From positions 1-11,737 of the forward strand of contig QIFJ01000016.1 in NCBI GenBank assembly GCA_003229755.1: a DNA stretch of 11,737 nucleotides. Direction: 5' to 3'. The notes under the pieces are model-generated. The model had not been told where the DNA came from. It saw only the letters and a list, made by a program, of their open reading frames with translations, and searched no databases. Positions 1-5,145 of this stretch are shown here, piece by piece; within the stretch, counting starts at the first letter, position 1, and each line of letters opens with the position of its first letter. Origin of the DNA: Pseudomonadota bacterium. Lineage in GTDB: Bacteria > BMS3Abin14. Position numbers and translations under genes: made by a program.

Positions 1-2
1 AA

Positions 3-38
3 GAAGTGGTCAAGCTCGCGGGGGTGGTTGAGACGTAA
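3..38 (+). CDS. possible 3' end of an upstream gene
   Basis: One plus-strand frame reads EVVKLAGVVET and then TAA from the left edge. The composition is that of a normal protein tail, but eleven codons cannot identify a family, and another frame is also open here until about position 128. It may equally be non-coding. Sequence to the left of the window would settle it. Confidence 0.2.
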   Translation, partial: EVVKLAGVVET

Positions 39-72
39 CGGCGTACCGGCGTGTCGGATTATGGGCGTAAAT

Positions 73-136
73 CCCTCTCCCTCTTGTCAGGTCGTAGCTT
101 TAGCGAAGACTGATGAGGGGAGAGGTTAGGAGAGGG
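73..136. repeat. imperfect inverted repeat, REP/MITE-like
   Basis: CCCTCTCC (73-80) pairs with GGAGAGGG (129-136), and CTCT (81-84) pairs with AGAG (121-124), leaving GTTA as a bulge. The centre holds TCGTAGCTTTAGCGA, whose ends can pair weakly. The outer 13 nt (127-139) recur exactly at 2803-2815, so this looks like one copy of a dispersed intergenic repeat. There is no coding capacity. The rest of the 1-386 stretch holds only this element, the 7-nt array at 311-338 and the hairpin at 339-355. Confidence 0.6.
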
Positions 137-310
137 TGAGTTGCTTAAGCGCGTTAAAAGATAAAAGCCTTGAACACTGTGCAGCCATTTTCAGGCTGCG
201 AATTTGAGTATATGCGGCGCAATATACTTTTACATAATAAGTAGTTATAGGTATTGCCTAAAGTATAACTTAAACTGCTGTTGGTCTGGTTCCCATATCT
301 ATTTGTACTC

Positions 311-338
311 ATTGGTCGTTGGTCATTGGTCGTTGGAC
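311..338. repeat. heptanucleotide tandem array, ATTGGTC type
   Basis: Four consecutive 7-nt units occur: ATTGGTC, GTTGGTC, ATTGGTC and GTTGGAC. The array lies in intergenic sequence and runs straight into the GC-rich hairpin at 339-355. It is one of six arrays in this window with the same period but different unit sequences. Confidence 0.75.
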
Positions 339-355
339 GCCGGCCAAAGGCCGGC
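339..355. terminator. GC-rich hairpin, possible transcription end of the PLP-enzyme gene
   Basis: GCCGGCC (339-345) and GGCCGGC (349-355) form a perfect 7-bp stem with an AAA loop. It lies 32 nt beyond the stop codon of the leftward PLP-enzyme gene and could end its transcript. Neither strand has a clear U-run directly after the stem, so it may instead be a stabilising hairpin or part of the adjoining repeat. Confidence 0.35.
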
Positions 356-386
356 ACCCTCTTTCCTCCTCCCTTTTTCCTCTTTC

Positions 387-1559
387 CTATATTTTACTCA
401 ACGCATTATTAAGATCTACGATCAGATCCTCAGGTGCCTCCATGCCGATAGAGAAGCGTATCATGGAATCGGTGATCCCCCTTCTCTGGCGTTCTTCGGG
501 TGTCAGCCCGTAATGGGTTGTGGTGATGGGCTGAGTCGCCAGACTCTCCACACCGCCAAGGCTGGGAGCTATCAGGATCAGTTTCAGATTGTCCACAACC
601 CTGGTAGTTTCCTCACCGGTGCCGTCCACCTCCAGCGTGAGTATACCTCCGAACCCGGACATCTGTGATTTTGCCAGTTCGTGCTGGGGAAATCCTTCCA
701 GGCCGGGATATAGCACACGGGAGATCCGGGGATGCACTGACATGGCCTCAGCCACTGCTGCGGCATTTCTGTTCTGCTGCTGAACACGTATGGGCAGAGT
801 ACGGAGGCTCCGTGAAAGAAGTGCAGCAGTTTCAGGGGCCATCATCTGGCCCAGGTTCTTACGCCAGAGAAGGACAGGCTCCAAAAGCTCCATCGGGCCC
901 ATCAGGGCTCCGCCGGTGACATCGCTGTGACCTCCCAGGTACTTAGTGGCGCTGTGGACCGCTATGTCCGCATCAAGGGCAAGTACCTGCTGGTTCACAG
1001 GTGATGCAAAGGTGTTGTCAATGGCTACTAATGCGCCGTATGAGTGGGCAAGCTCCGATATGCTCCTTATGTCGAATATCTCCATAGTCGGGTTTGTGGG
1101 TGTTTCGAAGAATACTAGCCCAGGTTTGTTTTTCATAACCTCTTCGAGCTTATCAACGTCTTCCCCGAGAGGCAGGTAGGTGGAAATCCCCACCAGGGGG
1201 AGCTGGTCTGTAAGCAGTTCAAGGGTGCCGCCGTAGGCATTTCCAATACAGACAATTCCGTCACGTCCGTGGGCAAAGAAGAGGGCGGCTTCGGCAGCCA
1301 TTCCTGACGCGAAGACCAGGCCAGCTTCAGCATTTTCAAGGCTGGCAAGCTTTACCTCCAGGCTCCTGATGGTCGGATTCAAGCCGTAACGGGTGTATAA
1401 ACTGCCCTCTTTCCGCCCTTCAACAACGTCAAGAAGATCGGCTGTGGACTTGAATCCGAAAGTAGTCGAATTGTAGATCGGTGTGTGTGGTGTTCCTTCG
1501 ACTCCCCTCATTTCTCCTGCGTGAACACATTGTGTCGAAAGCTCATACTCCTTTGTCAT
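387..1559 (-). CDS. cystathionine gamma-synthase-family PLP enzyme
   Basis: This 390-residue protein belongs to the Cys/Met-metabolism PLP family (cystathionine gamma-synthase, beta-lyase, gamma-lyase and homocysteine synthases), acts in the cytoplasm and is of normal length. Visible family motifs are YTRYGLNPT (55-63, phosphate-binding Tyr55 and Arg57), Tyr109 stacking on PLP, Asp181 in AIDNTF, and SATKYLGGHSD with the PLP lysine at Lys206. SLGGVESLATQP (333-344) and Arg368 in IRFSIG bind the substrate carboxyl group. Gly111 occupies the place where methionine gamma-lyases usually carry a reactive Cys, which argues against that activity. Pro332, just before SLGG, differs from the Glu of E. 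coli MetB and the Tyr of E. coli MetC; as I recall, plant-type synthases also read APS here. Cystathionine gamma-synthase is the best guess, but the acyl donor is unknown. The ATG at 1557-1559 follows GAGGAGGAG at good spacing. It appears to be a single-gene unit. Confidence 0.88.
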   Translation of the reverse strand: MTKEYELSTQCVHAGEMRGVEGTPHTPIYNSTTFGFKSTADLLDVVEGRKEGSLYTRYGLNPTIRSLEVKLASLENAEAGLVFASGMAAEAALFFAHGRDGIVCIGNAYGGTLELLTDQLPLVGISTYLPLGEDVDKLEEVMKNKPGLVFFETPTNPTMEIFDIRSISELAHSYGALVAIDNTFASPVNQQVLALDADIAVHSATKYLGGHSDVTGGALMGPMELLEPVLLWRKNLGQMMAPETAALLSRSLRTLPIRVQQQNRNAAAVAEAMSVHPRISRVLYPGLEGFPQHELAKSQMSGFGGILTLEVDGTGEETTRVVDNLKLILIAPSLGGVESLATQPITTTHYGLTPEERQRRGITDSMIRFSIGMEAPEDLIVDLNNALSKI

Positions 1560-1577
1560 AACACTCCTCCTCAGTTC

Positions 1578-1597
1578 TACAGCGCTCGAGAGCTGTA
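1578..1597. promoter_or_regulatory. 20-bp near-palindrome in the leader of the PLP-enzyme gene
   Basis: TACAGCGCTCGAGAGCTGTA is palindromic except for one mismatched pair (G1584 opposite A1591). It sits 18 nt upstream of the ATG and immediately upstream of the GGAGG-type ribosome binding site. It could be an operator, or a leader hairpin close to the ribosome site. A possible -10 (TATACT, 1661 to 1656 on the minus strand) lies further upstream but has only a weak -35. I saw no SAM-type riboswitch in the leader. Confidence 0.4.
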
Positions 1598-1729
1598 TCA
1601 GGCTTCATGGCCTTTATGTGAGTCCATCAATTATTCCTCTCAACGTGAAATTGCGAGTATAGATATTAGATTAGCAAAAAAACAGCCGGTCTGTATCTTT
1701 CAGCTTTTTTCCCTGGTGTATCTATTGAA

Positions 1730-1760
1730 TCTATTGGGGTCTATCTATTGGGGTCAGAGC
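1730..1760 (+). repeat. left end doublet of the transposase element
   Basis: TCTATTGGGGTC occurs at 1730-1741 and again at 1744-1755, and the second copy continues into AGAGC to give GGGGTCAGAGC (1750-1760). A further TATCTATTG lies just before it, at 1719-1727. The same doublet design appears inverted at the other end of the element (2722-2752). GGGGTCAGAGC is the 11-nt core shared by both ends. Confidence 0.65.
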
Positions 1761-1918
1761 CCTTAGGTGGAAGCAGGTATAATTTTCTTATAATGCGGTG
1801 ATTCTTGGGCTCTGGTTAGTAGTTTTTCCCGTTCAGAGCGGCTGAGATCATGTAAAAGTCTTTATTGAATGTGGTTTGAATGTGTTCAGGTATCATTAAA
1901 CCAGCGAAATCCTGTACT

Positions 1919-1934
1919 AGGACGCACCAGTCCT
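1919..1934. terminator. small hairpin downstream of the transposase gene
   Basis: AGGAC (1919-1923) and GTCCT (1930-1934) form a 5-bp stem about 40 nt beyond the transposase stop codon. A second overlapping pairing, CCAGT (1927-1931) with ACTGG (1948-1952), is possible. No U-run follows on the minus strand, so termination is only a suggestion. Confidence 0.25.
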
Positions 1935-1971
1935 GTGTTTGAGTGAAACTGGTTTTGCATGTGTTTTTGTT

Positions 1972-2619
1972 TTATGTGAGGTAAGTATCGGTCATTTGCT
2001 TGACGAACTCGTCCGATCCGTAGAACTGTTTTGACAGGGCGGCCTTCATATAGCTGTCTGAAGGGAACGGTGCTTCGTCATCTGTTACCAGTGTCATGAA
2101 GTACCATGCTACCATTTTCCTGTCTTTGCCCATGTTGAGTACAAGGTGATCATCTGCAAGTACGACATCCATTTTCTTGCCGAATGCCCAGAACTGTAGT
2201 GATGAATCCTTGAAGTCTTCAAGATCCTGTACCATTCCGGCCCTTATGGGGTTCCTGTATATGTACCTTACTGCTCCCAGGTAGTGTTCGTCAGTAGCTA
2301 TAATGCATGACTTGTATCTGCCCCCCCAGAGGTGTCCTGTCCGGTTAACTGTCCGGTTATACCTTTCGGCTATCCTTGCGTTAACGTATTGCATGAACCT
2401 GTGGAGGTTCTTTTCAGTAGCAGTAGCGATGATGTGGTAGTGGTTTGACAAGAGCACGATGTGATGTACTAAAACGTTATATTTTTCAATGCCTTCTGTT
2501 ACTGCCTTGAATACTATCCTTGTTATCTGTCTTTTATGGAACCTGAATGTTCTGTTGTTGGTACGACAGAGCAGGTGATTAGGGAGTTCGGTCTGTATTA
2601 CTCTTGGTTTCCTTGCCAT
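1972..2619 (-). CDS. REP-associated (Y1/IS200-like) transposase
   Basis: This 215-residue HUH endonuclease-like transposase has the MARKPRV start typical of the RAYT family and the metal-binding pair His60-Tyr61-His62 in LLSNHYHII. It also has GHLWGGRYKSCII (95-107) and YRNPIRAGMV (121-130), all hallmark segments. The catalytic Tyr usually sits about 12 residues before the GHLW glycine. Here that position is Ile83, and the nearest tyrosines are Tyr78 and Tyr87, so activity is uncertain or a sister subfamily is involved. I chose the ATG at 2617-2619. The frame stays open to 2859 only because a 30-bp tandem repeat upstream contains no stop, and the resulting repeat of FGGQSVLV is not a plausible transposase N-terminus. 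The ribosome binding site (CAGGT) is weak, which is common for transposases. The gene lies between inverted GGGGTCAGAGC ends. Confidence 0.85.
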   Translation of the reverse strand: MARKPRVIQTELPNHLLCRTNNRTFRFHKRQITRIVFKAVTEGIEKYNVLVHHIVLLSNHYHIIATATEKNLHRFMQYVNARIAERYNRTVNRTGHLWGGRYKSCIIATDEHYLGAVRYIYRNPIRAGMVQDLEDFKDSSLQFWAFGKKMDVVLADDHLVLNMGKDRKMVAWYFMTLVTDDEAPFPSDSYMKAALSKQFYGSDEFVKQMTDTYLT

Positions 2620-2652
2620 ACACCTGTATGAGCATGTTCCATGCCAAAAATA

Positions 2653-2739
2653 CACTAAAACGCTCTGACCCCCAAAATACCGCACTAAAACGCTCTGACC
2701 CCCAAAATAATACACTAAAACGCTCTGACCCCCAAAATA
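2653..2739 (-). repeat. three-unit 30-bp direct tandem repeat upstream of the transposase
   Basis: A 27-nt unit begins at 2653, 2683 and 2713. Each contains CACTAAAACGCTCTGACC followed by CCCAAAATA, and units are separated by 3 variable nt. On the minus strand each unit carries GGGGTCAGAGC, the core also found at the left end of the element. Because 30 is divisible by three, the array keeps the reading frame upstream of the transposase open. It is probably amplified REP-like recognition sequence, and it could also carry the promoter of the transposase. Confidence 0.85.
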
Positions 2740-2752
2740 GACCCCTAAAATA
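2722..2752 (-). repeat. right end doublet of the transposase element
   Basis: On the minus strand from 2752 to 2722 the sequence reads TATTTTAGGGGTC and then TATTTTGGGGGTCAGAGC. This mirrors the doublet design at 1730-1760. It overlaps the outermost unit of the 30-bp tandem array and marks the likely right boundary of the element. Confidence 0.55.
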
Positions 2753-2786
2753 CAAAACCGGGGTCGGATCCCATTGGTGCTGCGCG

Positions 2787-2815
2787 ACCGAAGGAGTGAG
2801 GGTAGGAGAGGGTGA
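2787..2815 (+). repeat. partial second copy of the 73-136 dispersed repeat
   Basis: TAGGAGAGGGTGA (2803-2815) is identical to 127-139. The preceding CGAAGGAGTGAGGG resembles the GCGAAGACTGATGAGGGG of the first copy with a few bases lost. The left arm (CCCTCTCC) is missing here, so this is a truncated copy. It lies between the transposase element and the tetR promoter. Confidence 0.45.
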
Positions 2816-2833
2816 CTCACTGTAACGTACAGC

Positions 2834-2854
2834 CTGGAACTTGGAACCTGGAAC
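2834..2854. repeat. heptanucleotide tandem array, CTGGAAC type
   Basis: Three consecutive units occur: CTGGAAC, TTGGAAC and CTGGAAC. The array is intergenic, about 40 nt upstream of the tetR promoter -35. It has the same 7-nt period as five other arrays in the window. Confidence 0.7.
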
Positions 2855-2895
2855 TCCACGGATTAGAGTGGCCGGCAAGAAAAATTGCAAAGGGG

Positions 2896-2923
2896 TTGAC
2901 AATTGAAATACATCCTGTATGTT
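2896..2923 (+). promoter_or_regulatory. sigma70-type promoter of the tetR-efflux operon
   Basis: TTGACA (2896-2901, a perfect -35) is followed after 16 nt by TATGTT (2918-2923, a fair -10). It lies about 55 nt upstream of the tetR start codon. The last base of the -10 is the first base of the 18-bp palindrome, so a bound repressor would block RNA polymerase. Confidence 0.65.
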
Positions 2924-2940
2924 GACTGACTAATCAGTCA
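2923..2940. promoter_or_regulatory. probable TetR operator
   Basis: TGACTGA (2923-2929) and TCAGTCA (2934-2940) form a perfect inverted repeat around CTAA. Palindromes of this size and of TGACTNA type are common operators for AcrR/TetR-type repressors. Position at and just after the -10, directly ahead of a tetR gene, points to autorepression and control of the whole efflux operon. Binding by this particular TetR is inferred. Confidence 0.65.
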
Positions 2941-2976
2941 GCCTGGCGCAAATTTCAGGCTGGAAGGAGAAAGCAA

Positions 2977-3561
2977 ATGTCCAAGAAACAGAGCATATTA
3001 ACAGCCGCTACAGAGCTTTTTGCCAGGCAGGGTTTTAACGGAACCGCGACCTCGGAGATCGCCCGGAAGGCAGGAGTCGCCCAGGGAACTGTCTTTCACC
3101 ATTTCAAATGCAAGGAGAACCTTCTTATATCCATCTGTGACGAACTGGTCACTAAATACGTCGAAGGGATAAAAGAGGCAGCGCAGGGCTCCGGAACAGG
3201 GTGGGACGCACTGGAGAGGGTTCTGTGGTTCAGCCTGAACTTCATGGCGGAGAGGACAGAGTCCATTACAGTGGCGTTCAGAGAGACCAGGGTTCTACAG
3301 CATGAAGGCGGCGAACTGCACGATCACTTCAGCGCCCTCATGAGCCAGATAATAGACGTTAAAAGGGATTGTATCGAGAGGGGGCAGGCAGACGGAAGCA
3401 TACGACAGGTTGACCCGTACAAGACTGCTTTTCTCCTGTACATCCTCATAAAGGGGATCCACCACACCAGGGCACATGGGCTTTTGCAGGTACCGGATTT
3501 GAATACTGAGGTTGTGGAGTTCTGGCGCCAGAGCCTGGCCACGGGAAACCCGCACCAATAG
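2977..3561 (+). CDS. TetR/AcrR-family transcriptional repressor
   Basis: This 194-residue cytoplasmic DNA-binding regulator is of normal family length. Residues 7-53 form the TetR N-terminal domain: ILTAATELFARQGFNG (7-22) and then the helix-turn-helix TSEIARKAGVAQGTVFHHF (25-43), followed by K-x-K-E-N-L-L. The C-terminal part (about 60-190) is the variable ligand and dimerisation domain, so the inducer cannot be read from sequence. The ATG at 2977 follows GGAAGGAG (2962-2969). It is the first gene of a rightward set and lies 31 nt ahead of the outer-membrane channel gene. It most likely represses itself and the pump genes from the palindrome at 2923-2940 and releases on binding a pump substrate, as in AcrR and TtgR. 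The family is certain; the regulatory role is inferred from position. Confidence 0.93.
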   Translation: MSKKQSILTAATELFARQGFNGTATSEIARKAGVAQGTVFHHFKCKENLLISICDELVTKYVEGIKEAAQGSGTGWDALERVLWFSLNFMAERTESITVAFRETRVLQHEGGELHDHFSALMSQIIDVKRDCIERGQADGSIRQVDPYKTAFLLYILIKGIHHTRAHGLLQVPDLNTEVVEFWRQSLATGNPHQ

Positions 3562-3592
3562 CATCCATATTATGATTGTGGAGGGTTATGGA

Positions 3593-4912
3593 ATGGTAAA
3601 AGTAAAAGCCAGAAGGCAACATTTACGAAACGGCCGTGGTTTAAGAACAGCTTTTTTATTAACAATCCCTTTCTTTTGGACGATATTGACTCCCGTGAAA
3701 GCAACTGCTGTTGAAGTTACCCTCGATCTTCGCCAGGCCTTCAACCAGGCTCTGGAAGCGAACAACGACATACGTATCGCCACAGAGGATCTCGAGCAGG
3801 CTCGACTCCTGAAAAAACAGGCTATAACAATTCTTTTTCCGAAATTGACCGCCACCGCGGGCGCTTCGAAGTTATATTACGATGATGGTTCCACAGTTGA
3901 GAGTACATCCTGGGGCTTGAGGTTGAGTCAGACTCTCTATAACGGGGGCCGCGTCTGGATCGCTAAAAAGGGGGCTGCATTCACCCTGTCGGCTGCGGAT
4001 TACGGGCTCGAGTTCGCGAAGCAAAGTGTTCTTTTTGACCTCCTATACAGAACTTATAGAGTTCTGGCGGCCGAGGAGCTCCTCGGCCTTGAGGAAAAGA
4101 GAATCGACAGGGTCGATGAGCAGCTGCGTTCGGCTGAGGCAAAGCTTAGTGTGGGGCAGGCATCTAAAACCGACGTTCTCTCAGCAAAGGTGGCGCTTTC
4201 AGCTGCCAGGCTGGCTCGTGTGGAAGCTGAAAAAGAGCTATTGCTTGCGCAGAAACGGCTTGCCCAGGTACTGGACATGAATGGACTTGTGAAGGTCAGC
4301 CTTCCTCCGAACGTGGAACTTATCATGCTCGAACTTGACGAATACATAATAAAAGCGAGAGCCCACAGGCCGGATCTGCTGCAGTCTAGGGAGTTAGTGA
4401 GAATCAGTGAGCAGGAGGCAAAGCTCGTCGGGACCGGCGGAAACCCGGATATCGATATTTCAGCTTCCTATACGCAGTACTCAAACCAGGTTCCCTTCGT
4501 CCCTGAAAAGCAGGTGGCCCTTAACTTTGAATGGCCCTTCTTCCAGGGTGGACTCGTCAGGCTCCAGACAAAAGAGGCATTCTCAAAAGTCAGGCAGCAG
4601 GAGCAGGAGCATGCCAAGCGGCTGAAGGCGGTCGAACTGCAGGTCGAGGAGGCTTTCAGAGGATTGACCGCTTTAGAGGCCCAGAAGGATCTTGTTGATT
4701 CAAGCCTGGCCAACGCCAGGGAGAATTATCGTCTTGCAAGAATTCAGTTCGATCTCGGTGCAGCTACCGATCTGGATGTCCTTATCGCCGAGGACGGGCT
4801 GGCAGAGTCGGAGAATCTTGGAGTGAAACACAGGTATGACATGAGGACAGCCAGAGCGGCCCTTCTTTATTCCATCGGTGCCCTCGATATGGACGTTTTC
4901 AAATTTGATTGA
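3593..4912 (+). CDS. TolC-family outer-membrane efflux channel
   Basis: This 439-residue protein is predicted to form the outer-membrane channel of the tripartite exporter encoded by this operon. An N-terminal signal peptide is visible: a basic start (MVKVKARRQH), then hydrophobic FLLTIPFFWTIL, with likely cleavage near ATA (37-39). No lipobox Cys is present, so it is TolC-like and not an OprM-type lipoprotein. Two repeated OEP halves follow, about 45-240 and 260-430, each with long amphipathic helices (for example ERVDEQLRSAEAKL-like stretches and a second helical pair ending in YRLARIQFDLGAATDLDVL). The ATG at 3593 follows GGAGGG (3580-3585). The earlier in-frame ATG at 3512 lies inside tetR, has no ribosome site, and would bury the signal peptide. 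Gene order regulator-channel-adaptor-pump supports the assignment. Confidence 0.9.
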   Translation: MVKVKARRQHLRNGRGLRTAFLLTIPFFWTILTPVKATAVEVTLDLRQAFNQALEANNDIRIATEDLEQARLLKKQAITILFPKLTATAGASKLYYDDGSTVESTSWGLRLSQTLYNGGRVWIAKKGAAFTLSAADYGLEFAKQSVLFDLLYRTYRVLAAEELLGLEEKRIDRVDEQLRSAEAKLSVGQASKTDVLSAKVALSAARLARVEAEKELLLAQKRLAQVLDMNGLVKVSLPPNVELIMLELDEYIIKARAHRPDLLQSRELVRISEQEAKLVGTGGNPDIDISASYTQYSNQVPFVPEKQVALNFEWPFFQGGLVRLQTKEAFSKVRQQEQEHAKRLKAVELQVEEAFRGLTALEAQKDLVDSSLANARENYRLARIQFDLGAATDLDVLIAEDGLAESENLGVKHRYDMRTARAALLYSIGALDMDVFKFD

Positions 4913-4934
4913 GAAAGAGTCTAAAAAAGTTATC

Positions 4935-5100
4935 AGCGCGCCCGTTGAGGGGCGCTCAAATCAATGACTTGCAGCGCAAGTTAATTACGATCGCGCCCGT
5001 GCATTGGCGGCTGGATCAATGACATAAACCTTGAGTCATTGATCCGTGAGGGAATCGAAAACGACGCTTTTCGCTTCCCGCGGAGCAAAAAGCCACGGAT
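4935..5100 (+). repeat. hairpin-rich spacer inside the efflux operon
   Basis: The 233 nt between the channel and adaptor genes are packed with inverted repeats. AGCGC-CCC pairs with GGG-GCGCT (4935-4956, one bulge). CTTGC pairs with GCAAG (4968-4980). GGATCAATGAC pairs with GTCATTGATCC (5013-5045, perfect 11 bp, 11-nt loop). GGGAA and CGAAAA (5050-5061) pair with TTTTCG and TTCCC (5068-5079, one mismatch), enclosed by ATCCGTG (5042-5048) with CACGGAT (5094-5100). TCAATGAC occurs twice (4962, 5016) and once inverted (5035). CGCGCCCGT also occurs twice. No ORF or U-run terminator is seen. It may be an inserted palindromic repeat element, an mRNA processing or stability site, or a structured RNA. 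Confidence 0.65.
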
Positions 5101-5145
5101 TGATTTTTTACGACCCTAACAATTAAGGACCGGGAGGTCAGTAAG

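Larger units (their letters stand above)
1730..2752 (-). mobile_element. REP-associated tyrosine transposase element (RAYT/IS200-related)
   Basis: An intact-looking Y1/RAYT transposase gene is bracketed by inverted copies of a doublet ending in GGGGTCAGAGC: 1730-1760 on the plus strand and 2752-2722 on the minus strand, both pointing inward. Proteins of this family nick single-stranded DNA at REP-like hairpins and are usually flanked by such sequences. The stretch from 1560 to 1971 has no gene. Its left part is the leader of the PLP-enzyme gene. Its right part (1761-1971) is the AT-rich 3' flank of the transposase inside the element. Exact boundaries are inferred, and I cannot see a target-site duplication, which this family does not normally make. 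Confidence 0.6.

Noticed and set aside
204..668. A plus-strand open frame overlapping the end of the PLP-enzyme gene
   Set aside because: It is mostly antisense to a clear enzyme gene, its first part crosses a heptad array and hairpin, and it shows no recognisable domain.
1560..1680. SAM riboswitch or T-box in the leader of the PLP-enzyme gene
   Set aside because: I found no conserved riboswitch core or T-box sequence; only the 20-bp near-palindrome is evident.
2653..2739. The three 30-bp repeats as a short CRISPR array
   Set aside because: Units are separated by only 3 nt, so there are no spacers, no cas gene is near, and the unit core matches the end of the adjacent transposase element.
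2620..2859. An 80-residue N-terminal extension of the transposase, read from an ATG at 2859
   Set aside because: The extension is translated repeat and end sequence with no family similarity, while MARKPRV at 2619 is the usual family start.
3512..3592. An earlier start for the outer-membrane channel at 3512
   Set aside because: It lies inside tetR, lacks a ribosome site and would place 27 polar residues ahead of a normal signal peptide. The ATG at 3593 has GGAGGG at the right distance.
4935..4956. Intrinsic terminator after the channel gene
   Set aside because: The stem is strong, but CAAATCAATGAC and no U-run follows, and the adaptor and pump downstream are expected to share the transcript.
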